Shown here in pieces: positions 52,937-61,970 of a stretch of DNA of 64,000 nt. The stretch comes from an uncultured Ilumatobacter sp. Its GTDB lineage: Bacteria; Actinomycetota; Acidimicrobiia; Acidimicrobiales; Ilumatobacteraceae. The notes below the pieces were generated by a model. The model was not told the DNA's origin and made no database searches. It saw only the letters and a program-made list of their open reading frames with translations. The DNA is taken from assembly GCA_905480335.1 (NCBI GenBank), contig CAJQPY010000006.1, positions 62,001 through 126,000 of the forward strand, in the 5' to 3' direction. Made by a program: the position numbers and the translations under genes. Numbering within the stretch: position 1 is the stretch's first letter; each line of letters starts with the position of its first letter.

Positions 52937-53917
52937 TCAGCGGAGTGCTCGGAGCGAACTGAACAGGGCGTCGTTGAACTCCGCAGGTGCCTCCTGCTGT
53001 GTCCAATGCCCCGCGCCGTCGATAATCGTTGCGCCGCGGAAGTCGGGGAGCATGTCGTGCATCGAGTAGACGTAATCCATGCGGTGCGCAATTACCATGT
53101 CCTGGCTTCCACCGATGAACGCGCACGGCATCGGCGGCGCCGGAAGGTCCTTAGTCAATTCCCAGTCGGCGTCGAGGTTGCGGTACCAACTGATTGGGCC
53201 AAAGAACCCGCTTGCACTGAACTGTTCGACGTAGCGCGCCTGGTCTCTTGCGGGTAGCCATGCAGGAAGTCCGTCGGGAACACGCGCAGAGTCGACCCAT
53301 GCGTCGAGCAGCCCGGTGCCCTCAAGGGGTGGGAGCTCTGTGGGATCGACTGGGGCGCGGGCCATCTCGCCCGAACCGCCCCATAGAATCGTCCGCAGGG
53401 TCCGGTCGATGTCGGCCTCGAGTTCGTTCTCGACTGGGCCGACCTCCTGAAAGTAGAGCATGTAGAAGAACCGATCCCCATACACCGCCCGGAACATGTC
53501 GGTCGGCTTCATCGGCCACGGCGTGTAAGGAACACTTACGTTGACGACATCCGCAACACGATCGGGATGGAACCGTGCGAGGTCCCACACCACCAGTGCA
53601 CCCCAGTCGTGGCCCACGAATGTGGCGTTCTCGGTGCCGACGTCGTCGAGCAGCGCGACGAGGTCGGCTGACAGGTGATCGCTGCGATACGCGTCGACCT
53701 TGCGTGGAGATGACGACGCGCCGTAACCTCGCTGGTCGGGGACGAGCACTCGCCAACCGGCATCGGCGAGAGGTCCGATCTGGTGACGCCAAGAATGCGA
53801 ACTCTCTGGCCATCCGTGGCACAGCACGATCACCGGGTCGCCGGGCGTCCCGGCATCGATCACATCCAGTTCGATCCCCGGTGCCGTCATGATCCGTCGC
53901 ATGATCTGCTCAACCAT
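52937..53917 (-). CDS. Alpha/beta hydrolase, epoxide-hydrolase-like
   Basis: 326 residues from the ATG at 53917; the longer frame has no similarity. Oxyanion motif HGWPESSHSW, nucleophile Asp in GHDWGALV, the cap with DRFFYMLYFQE, and catalytic His in GAGHWTQQE. An Asp nucleophile with conserved cap Tyr residues is the epoxide hydrolase pattern. It opens epoxides to diols in the cytosol; the natural substrate is unknown. Last gene of a minus-strand run. Confidence 0.9.
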   Translation of the reverse strand: MVEQIMRRIMTAPGIELDVIDAGTPGDPVIVLCHGWPESSHSWRHQIGPLADAGWRVLVPDQRGYGASSSPRKVDAYRSDHLSADLVALLDDVGTENATFVGHDWGALVVWDLARFHPDRVADVVNVSVPYTPWPMKPTDMFRAVYGDRFFYMLYFQEVGPVENELEADIDRTLRTILWGGSGEMARAPVDPTELPPLEGTGLLDAWVDSARVPDGLPAWLPARDQARYVEQFSASGFFGPISWYRNLDADWELTKDLPAPPMPCAFIGGSQDMVIAHRMDYVYSMHDMLPDFRGATIIDGAGHWTQQEAPAEFNDALFSSLRALR

Positions 53918-53984
53918 CGTGCAAACGTAGCTCTCTGTCAGCAAGCCGAGAGAGGTTGGCCGATCCTCGAGACCGACCAGCCTT

Positions 53985-54527
53985 TCAGGGGACCGTGGGG
54001 AGGTCGTGCCAACCGAGGTCGTCGGCTGACCAAAGCTGATCAAACACGCAGTCGACTTCGTCGCTGAACCCGAATCGGTTGCGAAAGTCGTACCGGTACC
54101 CCTGCTGGATCGGGTCGAGACCAAGTCGATCTAGGCGTCCGCCGCAGTACACGTCCCACGCCGTATTCTGAGCGTTTGTAAGCGCAAGATCGTCGGGGGC
54201 ATCGGCGAAGTCGGGTCGTAGGCGGTCCTTTGCTCGGAGCATTACCTGGCCCAATGAACGTCGCGCATGAGCCTCGCTGAAGTTGGTGAGGTGCTTGGTG
54301 TCCTCGAGCGCACCGCTCTGGAGCCGGAGGGTGATCGTGTGGTCTGACGACGTTCCGGCGACCACCGCTGACATCTTCGACAGCGGTGTCCTCTCGTCGA
54401 CCTCGACCGCCATTGGGTTCGACAGGCCCAGTAGCGACGCCAAATCGCGGACGATCGCAGCGATCCTGTTCGCGTCGTACGCGACCAGCGTGAACTGTTC
54501 AGGCATAACGGTGACGTGGGTCGTCAT
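53985..54527 (-). CDS. Conserved hypothetical protein
   Basis: 180 residues, soluble, no signal peptide or membrane helix. It begins with MPEQFTLVAYDANRIAAIVRDLAS and ends with a segment rich in Asp/Trp (DEVDCVFDQLWSADDLGW). I do not recognise the family. It starts 14 bases after the ferritin-like gene stop and is probably co-transcribed with it. Confidence 0.65.
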   Translation of the reverse strand: MTTHVTVMPEQFTLVAYDANRIAAIVRDLASLLGLSNPMAVEVDERTPLSKMSAVVAGTSSDHTITLRLQSGALEDTKHLTNFSEAHARRSLGQVMLRAKDRLRPDFADAPDDLALTNAQNTAWDVYCGGRLDRLGLDPIQQGYRYDFRNRFGFSDEVDCVFDQLWSADDLGWHDLPTVP

Positions 54528-54541
54528 CGGATCGGGCCCGC

Positions 54542-55393
54542 TCAGACGTCGGCCGTCTCTCGCGCTAAACGAACCACCTCTTTGCGCTCTTCGAGCGCGT
54601 CGTGGTCCATTCCGGCGATCGTGTCGACTTCGTCGTCGGTAAAACCGGCGAGTTCGCGGAAGCGCCGTGCAAGGCCGATCGGACTCTCCTCGCTCTCGCC
54701 GCGCGCTCCGCCGAAGCTGAACAACTTGTCGACGACGCGCTGGAAGTCAAGGGCCTTGGCGCGACGGTCGGGATCGTTTTCCGTCACCCGCCGGAGCCAG
54801 TCGGAGCCCATTTTGACGTGTGTTACCTCGTCGGCGAGCATCCAGTCTTCGCAAAACTCGAGGAACGGGTCGTCGGCGAGCTGCCCGAATTCCTTCATCT
54901 GCGTGAACACGTCGATCGCAAGGCCCTCCAGGGCCCGGTTAACGCCGGCGAGTCGGAGCACCGGATCGTTTGAGCAGGCAGCTTCGAACAAAACGGTGTT
55001 CTCTTGGAATTGGCCGATTTCGGTGCCCATCCAATCGGACAACTTGACGCTGATCTCGACGTGGCGAGCTTCGTCCCATGCCTGGCGAGCCATGTCGAGC
55101 TTCAGCTCGAACGGAATAGTGCCCTCTGAACCGTCGCCGGCATCGAAGTCGTGTGCGGTGCGCCCAGCGCCTTCAAGCGCCTGAATCTCGCCGACCATGA
55201 TGCCGTGCATTAGCGATCGCGCAGCGTCCGAAGCATCGTGACGATCGGGGGTGAGGCGGTTGGACGCGCCGCGACTCTTGGCCGTCCTCTGAAGGTCGAC
55301 CGCAGAGCGTGTGTCGGACATCCGTTCGGCCATGTTGGTCTGCACAAAACGATCGTCTCGGGCGAGATCCTCGACCGGAAAGAATTGACGCAT
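54542..55393 (-). CDS. Ferritin-like protein (DUF455-like)
   Basis: 283 residues, mostly helical. Metal-ligand-type motifs spaced along four helices: MVGEIQALEG, WDEARHVEI, NRALEGLAIDVF and LADEVTHVKMGSDWLR. This is the diiron ferritin-like pattern (Glu, ExxH twice). The family acts in oxidation or iron handling, with no defined role for this branch. It follows another ferritin-like gene by 45 bases. Confidence 0.75.
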   Translation of the reverse strand: MRQFFPVEDLARDDRFVQTNMAERMSDTRSAVDLQRTAKSRGASNRLTPDRHDASDAARSLMHGIMVGEIQALEGAGRTAHDFDAGDGSEGTIPFELKLDMARQAWDEARHVEISVKLSDWMGTEIGQFQENTVLFEAACSNDPVLRLAGVNRALEGLAIDVFTQMKEFGQLADDPFLEFCEDWMLADEVTHVKMGSDWLRRVTENDPDRRAKALDFQRVVDKLFSFGGARGESEESPIGLARRFRELAGFTDDEVDTIAGMDHDALEERKEVVRLARETADV

Positions 55394-55438
55394 GTGATTC
55401 CCCTTTGGTGACTGTGGACGTACTCGTCGCGGAAGATG

Positions 55439-56107
55439 TTACTGCACTGGTCCGATGCTGCCAGGTCCGGTGATGCCCCCGGCTTCGACCATGATGTCCT
55501 CTAGCGCGGCCTGGTGCTCGGTTGCGCGCCGCACATCATCGGGAGTCTTGATCAACGATTGCAGCATCAACTCGCCGTCACGCCAGTCGTCGAACTCGTC
55601 TTGAAGCGCGAACTTCAACGAGCGGATGGTGGGGGCATCGGTGATTTCACTGGTGTTGTTCATGTGATACGTGTAGGCAGCGATGAACCGCGGGATTAGA
55701 ACGCGGTAGACCCCAACCAGCTTTTCGATGGTCAGCCCTGAATCCTCCGGCTCAGTCATTGCGGCAACGAAGCGCTCCATAGCGTCGTTCGCTGGCGCGG
55801 TCAGGCGCTCTGGCTTCATCTCGCGGAGCTCGGGAAGGCGCTTGTGCCAGAGTTCGGCGTGCCACGCGTGGCGGTAGCAGTGGGTGCCTAGCCGCATCTT
55901 GATGTCAAGTTCGGGCACGGTTGCCACCCAGCCGCCGAGTGCTTCGAAAAGCTTCATCTCGGTCCACTTGTAGTTGCCAACGCGCCGTGCCGTCTCGGCC
56001 ACGTCGAACGAGCCCGGCAGGTCACGTCGGTCCCACGGTGCGAACGGAGCACGGACGTGCGAGCGGCTCGTGTCGGTTGCGGTGTCGGTTGTGGTGTCGG
56101 CTCCCAT
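55439..56107 (-). CDS. Second ferritin-like helical protein
   Basis: 222 residues, helical, with YKWTEMKLFEALGGWV and THCYRHAWHAELWHKRL, then a second pair of helices (FIAAYTYHMNN, LKFALQDEFDDWRDGELML). Several Glu and His sit at spacings of a ferritin-like bundle, though the classical ExxH is not clear. It probably partners the DUF455-like protein encoded next, perhaps as a heteromer. Confidence 0.55.
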   Translation of the reverse strand: MGADTTTDTATDTSRSHVRAPFAPWDRRDLPGSFDVAETARRVGNYKWTEMKLFEALGGWVATVPELDIKMRLGTHCYRHAWHAELWHKRLPELREMKPERLTAPANDAMERFVAAMTEPEDSGLTIEKLVGVYRVLIPRFIAAYTYHMNNTSEITDAPTIRSLKFALQDEFDDWRDGELMLQSLIKTPDDVRRATEHQAALEDIMVEAGGITGPGSIGPVQ

Positions 56108-56172
56108 TACGAGATCGTAGGCCGAAGCGAAAGTACCCGGCGGATCCCGGCACCCAAGCGCAGTCCAGATCG

Positions 56173-57630
56173 CTACGAATGATGCGAGGCAGACCAGGCT
56201 GCTTCGGCTGCACCGAGGTCAGTGGCCGGTGGTCCGTCGGCGACGTATTCGAGCAACATCGCGCGCCATGGCCCGTGTGCCTCAAGCTTGCCGAGGATGG
56301 CGCTCACTCCCCACACCACGCGGTCGAGAATCACGAAGCTTGGGGGCATGTTTAGCTGTTCGATCACCCGGCCGTGCGGGCCCTGCACATCGAAGATCTT
56401 GGCGATCGTGTCGCGCATCCACTCGCGGGTGAAGGTGAACTCGTCAGTGAGATATGGCACGTACGGGCTCGACACATAGTCGTACACGAGTGCCGGGTCG
56501 AGCCCGTGCGAGGCGGGCAGAAAGTTGGAGCGGACCATCTCGGCGACGAGCTTGTCGGGATCGCGATCGACGATGATCGCGTCGATCGTTGGGCTCAACG
56601 TTTCCCACTCGCCGGGCGACCAGCGCTTTACCAAGCCGTAGTCGAGGAAGGTGACGCTGCCGTCGTGATGGAATTTGTAGTTCCCGGGGTGTGGGTCTCC
56701 GTTGAAGATGCCGTACCGATTGATCGCGTTCTGCGCGAAGCGCCAGACGACTTCGCCGGCTCGCTGCTGCGTCTCGATCGATTCCTTGGCACGGAACTCG
56801 TCAAACGTCATCCCGTCGACCCATTCGGTGGTGAGCACCCGCTCACTGCACAACTCGGGCACGAGCTTGGGAATCCGCGCCCACGGGTGGCCCTGGAAAC
56901 GAGCCTCAAACTCGGCGAGGTTGCCGGCTTCGATTGAGTAGTCGAGCTCCTCACGCATCCGGTCGCGAAGCTCGTCGACTAGACCTTTCGCGTCGAGGCC
57001 CTTCAGCATCATCGACGAGAACATGGCGTACATCACTTCGGCGGCATCGAGATCGCTCTCAATTGCTTCGTGGACGCCGGGATACTGGACCTTCACTGCA
57101 ATGTCGCGGCCGTCGTGCGTGATCGCCTTGTGGACCTGGCCGATCGATGCAGCGGCGACGGGCATATCCGACCAGTCGAGGAATACTCTTTCGGGCGGCC
57201 TGCCGAAGTCGTCGCGAACCACGGTGGCCGCCAACGTCGGTGCCATTGGCTCTGCGTCGGCCTGCAACGTGGCAAGCGCCTCCTGCGCCTCATCTGGCAG
57301 CGCCTCGAAGATAAAGCTGATCAGTTGGCCAGCCTTCATAAGGACGCCCTTCATTTCCCCGAGTTCCTTAGCGACGTCCTCGGCGGTTCGAATGGCGAAC
57401 TGCTCGTCAAGTTGCGCGCGCCGCTCCTCGGCGCTGCCGATGCCGCGCACTCGTGAAACGGCGAATCGAGCCGAGTTCCGCGCCGACAGCTTCCAGACCT
57501 TTGCCGATCGCGTAAAACGGTTGGTGATCGGTGACGCCGCTGCCTGCTTTCCGGCTCGCTGCGCCGCTGCGGTGAGGCCGGCGGCGAGCGCGATGACCGA
57601 CGCCATCGAGGCCACAGCCCTTTTCTGCAT
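56173..57630 (-). CDS. ABC1/UbiB-family atypical kinase (AarF-like)
   Basis: 485 residues. A short hydrophobic N-terminus is followed by the family KxGQ motif LMKAGQLIS, the Ala-rich loop AAASIGQVHKA, the lysine in VKVQYPGV, and catalytic NGDPHPGN and FLDYGLVKRW. ABC1 proteins support quinone synthesis or membrane lipid metabolism with ATPase activity, not ordinary protein phosphorylation. It overlaps the small upstream gene by one base and heads a run with two ferritin-like proteins. Confidence 0.92.
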   Translation of the reverse strand: MQKRAVASMASVIALAAGLTAAAQRAGKQAAASPITNRFTRSAKVWKLSARNSARFAVSRVRGIGSAEERRAQLDEQFAIRTAEDVAKELGEMKGVLMKAGQLISFIFEALPDEAQEALATLQADAEPMAPTLAATVVRDDFGRPPERVFLDWSDMPVAAASIGQVHKAITHDGRDIAVKVQYPGVHEAIESDLDAAEVMYAMFSSMMLKGLDAKGLVDELRDRMREELDYSIEAGNLAEFEARFQGHPWARIPKLVPELCSERVLTTEWVDGMTFDEFRAKESIETQQRAGEVVWRFAQNAINRYGIFNGDPHPGNYKFHHDGSVTFLDYGLVKRWSPGEWETLSPTIDAIIVDRDPDKLVAEMVRSNFLPASHGLDPALVYDYVSSPYVPYLTDEFTFTREWMRDTIAKIFDVQGPHGRVIEQLNMPPSFVILDRVVWGVSAILGKLEAHGPWRAMLLEYVADGPPATDLGAAEAAWSASHHS

Positions 57631-57884
57631 TAGGCCCGCCGGACGAGTGGGTCGGCGTCGAGGACCTCGACGGAGATCGGTGCCCCGGTCACCTCGTCGG
57701 TCCAGTAGCTCCCGTCGACGAGTCGTTCGAGTGCCAGCTGTACGCCGTCAAGGTCGGCCTCGATCGCATCCAGGTCGATTGTGCTGTCGACCGCGTAGTC
57801 GGCGCCGCCGTCAGGTTGTGGGCTCGGTGAGGGCATAGGCTCGCCGAACACCGGAGTCGGCCCGTTGGAGTCGGTCACGAACAT
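57630..57884 (-). CDS. Small DksA/TraR-like C-terminal motif protein
   Basis: 84 residues from the ATG at 57884. The C-terminal half IDLDAIEADLDGVQLALERLVDGSYWTDEVTGAP matches the region of DksA/TraR-like proteins in actinobacteria (ALERL, G-YW, G-P), but no zinc-binding Cys are present. TAATG couples it to the ABC1 kinase gene. Its function is unknown. Confidence 0.6.
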   Translation of the reverse strand: MFVTDSNGPTPVFGEPMPSPSPQPDGGADYAVDSTIDLDAIEADLDGVQLALERLVDGSYWTDEVTGAPISVEVLDADPLVRRA

Positions 57885-57968
57885 GACGCTATCGCTTCGG
57901 GCAGCGCAGATTCCGTGCCGACGGTATCGGCGGGGCGTAATGCCCTTGTTCCGATCGCGGTCTAGCCT

Positions 57969-58985
57969 GTGCACGTGCCTCGGGAGAACGTTACTTCGAA
58001 CTCGCAGACGTCACCGTTGCTCGCTCTTTCGACGAGCGGAGCCGACCGTGGCCGTGTTGAAGCGGCCATGCACGCCGCCGTTGTCACACCGGACGCGTAC
58101 CTCACCGAAATCGCGTCGCATCTGATCGTTGCTGGCGGAAAGCGATTACGCCCCGTTCTCGCGGCCGTCGCTGCGCAAGTCGGTGGGCAGGCTGCCTCCG
58201 ATGATGTGGTTCGCGGAGGCGTATCCTGTGAACTGGTCCACCTCGGATCGCTTTACCACGACGACGTCATGGACGAAGCCGACACCCGCCGCGGCGTTGA
58301 GACCGTCAACGCCAAGTGGGGTAATCTGCAGGCGATTCTCGCTGGCGACTTTCTTCTTGCTCGGGCGTCGGAGATCGCCGCATCGCTCGGCACTGAAGTA
58401 GCAGGGCTGCTCGCCCGCACCATCGGTTGGCTCTGTGAAGGGCAAATCGAAGAGCTCCGCTTCACCTATGACGTGTCTCGGACCGAAGACAGCTACTACA
58501 CGTCGATCCATGGCAAGACGGCGTCTCTCTACGGGACCGCAGCGCGCATCGGGGGCATCGTTGCCGGCCACACCCCCGAAACCATCGACGCACTGACCGA
58601 ATTTGGCAATGCGTACGGCATGGTGTTCCAGATCGTCGACGATGTTCTCGACGCCACCGCTACCGATGAGCAGCTCGGAAAACCGGCCGGACATGACATG
58701 GTCGAAGGCGTGTACACGCTCCCGGTGTTGCGTACAATAGCGTTGGGCTCGTCCGCAGGCGATGAGCTCGAAACACTGCTCGGGGAACCGCTTGATGCCG
58801 CAAAGCAGCGTCGAGCGTTGTCCATTGTGCGATCGAGTGACGGCGTGGCGTCGGCGATCGACACCGCGGGGGAGTACGTCGACCGGGCAATCGCCGCCTG
58901 CGATCAATTCCCCGACACCGAGGCGACCGCTGCGCTTCGATCCGCTCCCGTGGCGCTGTTGGCGAACGTATCTATTCCGGTCTGA
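57969..58985 (+). CDS. Polyprenyl diphosphate synthase
   Basis: 338 residues from GTG. Family blocks: GGKRLRPVL, first Asp-rich motif DDVMDEADTRRG, GDFLLARAS, HGKTASL, and second Asp-rich motif QIVDDVLDAT followed by GKPAGHDMVEG. The residues before the first Asp motif (SLYH) have small/aromatic side chains that permit a long chain. It condenses IPP onto allylic diphosphates to make side chains for menaquinone or carrier lipids. Its proximity to the ABC1 kinase and a geranylgeranyl reductase suits quinone metabolism. Confidence 0.93.
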   Translation: MHVPRENVTSNSQTSPLLALSTSGADRGRVEAAMHAAVVTPDAYLTEIASHLIVAGGKRLRPVLAAVAAQVGGQAASDDVVRGGVSCELVHLGSLYHDDVMDEADTRRGVETVNAKWGNLQAILAGDFLLARASEIAASLGTEVAGLLARTIGWLCEGQIEELRFTYDVSRTEDSYYTSIHGKTASLYGTAARIGGIVAGHTPETIDALTEFGNAYGMVFQIVDDVLDATATDEQLGKPAGHDMVEGVYTLPVLRTIALGSSAGDELETLLGEPLDAAKQRRALSIVRSSDGVASAIDTAGEYVDRAIAACDQFPDTEATAALRSAPVALLANVSIPV

Positions 58986-59024
58986 TCGACCCGTCCTGGC
59001 TATAGATCGGGCACACTTGCCATA

Positions 59025-60374
59025 ATGCATGTGATCATCGTTGGCGCCGGCGAAGTCGGCCGCTTCCTCGCTCAGCGTCTCGGTGCTGAGGGAAACGACA
59101 TTGTCATCGTCGAACAGAACGTGGCTGTCGCTGCGTCGATCGGTGAAGAACTCGACGTCCAAGTCGTTGTTGGTAGTGCAACCGTGCCCTCCACCCTCGC
59201 GGCCGCCGGCGTCGATCGTGCCGACCTGTTAGCGGGCGTGACCCAGAACGACGAAGTCAATTTCATCGCTTCGCTACTGGCCAAGGACCGTGGCGTGCCG
59301 CAAACCGTCGCCCGCATCCAGACCGAAGAACTGCGCGGGCCTGCCGGTAAGACATTGCGTGACGCAATGAAAGCTGATCTAATCATCGATCCTGACGCCG
59401 ACACCGCTGACGAGATCATGGAACTCGCACGGGCGTCGGGCGCAGACGAGGTGTATCGGATGTCTGATGGCGACCTCGTTTTGGTTGGCGCAGTCATCAG
59501 CGAGTCATCTGCGCTCGCTGGGAGCACGCTGGCCGAGGTCGGTCAGAGCTACGAACCAAATTGGCGGTTCCTCTTCGGCGCTTTGACGCGTGACGGCGAA
59601 ACAGTGATCCCACGCGGTGACCAGCGCCTAGAGGCTGGTGATCATGTGCGTGTCCTCACCACACGTTCGGCGCTTGATGAAATCCTCGAGTTGCTCGGTG
59701 CAAAGCATCGACGGGCCAAACGCGTCATGGTCCTCGGCGGAGGAGCGGTTGGCTCACGAGTGGCGGAGCGGTTCTGCGAGGATGGCTGCGAAGTCGTGCT
59801 GGTCGAACAGGACATTGATCGGGCGAAGCACTTGAGTGAAAAGCTTCCATACGTCACGGTCGTGAACGGTGATATCGAAGATGTCGACCTACTCAACGAA
59901 GAGTCCATCACCCGGATGGACCACGTGATCGCCGCAACAGGCGACGATGCGGCCAATGTCCTAGCGTGTGCGTTCGCGGCCACCGAGAAGCGCACGTTCA
60001 CGGTCGCCGTTCTGCATCGACTCGCGCTGTTGCCACTCGTCCGTCAGTTTGGCATCGATGCATCTGTCAGCCCGCGTACGGCGTCGGCCAACGCGGTACT
60101 GCGTCACGTCCGCGGCGGCACGGCATCGGTTGCGACCTTTCTAGAGAGTGATATTGAGGTCGACGAGTTCGAGATTGAGGCCGACTCGGTCGCTGACGGT
60201 GCGCGCGTCGCTGATCTGCATTTGCCTCATTCGATTGTCCTCGGTGCGGTTACGCGCGAAGGGCAGGCCGGGGAAATCGTGCGCGGGAACACGACGCTGC
60301 ACGCCGGCGATAACGTCGTTGTCTTCGCTCGTCCCGAGTCGATCCCGGCGTTGCTGAAGGCATTCACGGCGTGA
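59025..60374 (+). CDS. trkA: Trk potassium uptake peripheral protein TrkA
   Basis: 449 residues made of two RCK modules. Rossmann motifs are IVGAGEVGRFLAQ (N-terminal) and VLGGGAVGSRVAE (about residue 235), each followed by a TrkA-C domain. It binds NAD(H)/ATP and gates the TrkH channel from the cytosolic side. The stop overlaps the trkH GTG start (GTGA), so the pair is one unit. Confidence 0.96.
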   Translation: MHVIIVGAGEVGRFLAQRLGAEGNDIVIVEQNVAVAASIGEELDVQVVVGSATVPSTLAAAGVDRADLLAGVTQNDEVNFIASLLAKDRGVPQTVARIQTEELRGPAGKTLRDAMKADLIIDPDADTADEIMELARASGADEVYRMSDGDLVLVGAVISESSALAGSTLAEVGQSYEPNWRFLFGALTRDGETVIPRGDQRLEAGDHVRVLTTRSALDEILELLGAKHRRAKRVMVLGGGAVGSRVAERFCEDGCEVVLVEQDIDRAKHLSEKLPYVTVVNGDIEDVDLLNEESITRMDHVIAATGDDAANVLACAFAATEKRTFTVAVLHRLALLPLVRQFGIDASVSPRTASANAVLRHVRGGTASVATFLESDIEVDEFEIEADSVADGARVADLHLPHSIVLGAVTREGQAGEIVRGNTTLHAGDNVVVFARPESIPALLKAFTA

Positions 60375-61948
60375 GCCCGAGAGCGGGTCGTGAACACCGC
60401 AACATAGACCCCCGAGCGCTACTCGACATGCGGACATCGGTTGTTGGTCGAGGTGAGCGCCTGGTTCGGGCCAACCGTCGCCCGACGCTCGCCGGACACA
60501 TCGTGGGCCTCACGATCATGGTGGTCGGGTTGGGGATGTTCGCATCAGGAACGGTCGACCTCGTCGACGGTGGCGCGAACACCGTCGTCCTGCTGAGCGT
60601 CGGCCTCGTGATGAGTGTGGTCGGCGCAGTGACCTGGCGATTGACCATGACTCCCAGGCAGATTCGCGTACTCGACGTCTTCAAGGCGGTGACCGTCACG
60701 TGGATCGTGATTGCAGTCGCAGGCGCCGTGCCCTACGTCCTCACCGGACACTTCGTGCACTGGGATGATGCGTTGTTCGAGTCTGTCTCGGGTTTCACGA
60801 CTACGGGTGCCACGGTCACGCCCGATATCGAGGCTATGTCACGCGGGCTGTTGTTCTGGCGCTCGTTGTCGCAGTGGATGGGTGGAATGGGGGTCATCGT
60901 GCTCGTCGTTGCCGTACTCCCGACCGTCGGTTCCGGTGGGATGAGCCTTATGCAGGCTGAGGCCCCGGGCCCGACCGGCGAGAGGCTGACGCCTAGAGTC
61001 CGCGAGACTGCCCGTCGTCTGTGGGGTGTGTACATCGGGCTGACCATCATCATCGGAGCCGCGTACGCGGCGGCGGGGATGAGTCTGTACGACGCCGTGA
61101 GCCACAGCTTCACGACCGTATCGACCGGAGGTTTCTCGCCGTACCAGGCATCAATCGGACATTTCGAGTCCGCTGCGATCGAGTGGCTTGCAATCGTCAG
61201 CATGTTTCTGGCCGGGGGGAGTTTCACCTTGTACTACCGCGCATTGCGCAAGGACGTGAAGCCACTCTTTGTATCGACCGAGTTCCGGATTTACGTTCTG
61301 ATCGTTCTCGGCACCACGCTCTGGTGCTTTGTGACTTCCGGCGCAGGCGATGGCACTAGCGCCGGCTTCCGCGATTCGTTATTCACCATGACGTCAACGA
61401 TCACGACAACCGGTTACGTCACGAGCGATTACGGCGCGTGGAGCCAAGCTGCACAGGCGCTGATCCTGGTCCTGCTGCCGATCGGCGCGATGGCCGGGTC
61501 GACTGCGGGTGGGGTAAAGATCCTTCGGGTGATGGCAGTGTCCAGCTTCGCTCATCGCGAAGCGCTCAAGCATCTGCACCCGCGCCTTGTGCGACCCGTA
61601 CGCGTCGGTCGGGGAATCCTCTCCGACGACGTTGCTGGCAAGGTTGTGGGATTCCTTCTGTTGGCATTGGTGATCTTTGGCGGTGGCGCGTTCCTGATCG
61701 CAGCGACGGGACCCGACATGATCACGTCGTTCTCGGCGTCGGCAACGTCGATCGGCAACGTCGGTCCGGGTCTCGGCGAACTTGACCACACTGGTGACTT
61801 TCTAGTGATCCCACGAGAAGGCCGGGCGATCGCGATGCTGCAGATGCTGCTCGGTCGCTTGGAGATCTATCCGGTGATCCTCGCTTTGTCAATAGTGACG
61901 CTGCGCCTCCCGCGGCCGGGTAAACGCCGCGAGACGCTGCACCACTGA
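60371..61948 (+). CDS. trkH: Trk potassium uptake transmembrane protein TrkH
   Basis: 525 residues, about ten to twelve membrane helices. The four pore-loop segments are SGFTTTGATV, STGGFSPY, STITTTGYV and SIGNVGPGLG, giving the usual K+ filter glycines. It imports potassium under TrkA control. The N-terminus carries about 40 basic residues before the first helix; GTG start overlaps trkA. Confidence 0.96.
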   Translation: MSPRAGREHRNIDPRALLDMRTSVVGRGERLVRANRRPTLAGHIVGLTIMVVGLGMFASGTVDLVDGGANTVVLLSVGLVMSVVGAVTWRLTMTPRQIRVLDVFKAVTVTWIVIAVAGAVPYVLTGHFVHWDDALFESVSGFTTTGATVTPDIEAMSRGLLFWRSLSQWMGGMGVIVLVVAVLPTVGSGGMSLMQAEAPGPTGERLTPRVRETARRLWGVYIGLTIIIGAAYAAAGMSLYDAVSHSFTTVSTGGFSPYQASIGHFESAAIEWLAIVSMFLAGGSFTLYYRALRKDVKPLFVSTEFRIYVLIVLGTTLWCFVTSGAGDGTSAGFRDSLFTMTSTITTTGYVTSDYGAWSQAAQALILVLLPIGAMAGSTAGGVKILRVMAVSSFAHREALKHLHPRLVRPVRVGRGILSDDVAGKVVGFLLLALVIFGGGAFLIAATGPDMITSFSASATSIGNVGPGLGELDHTGDFLVIPREGRAIAMLQMLLGRLEIYPVILALSIVTLRLPRPGKRRETLHH

Positions 61949-61970
61949 CAGGCGGTCGCTCTGTGGCGGA

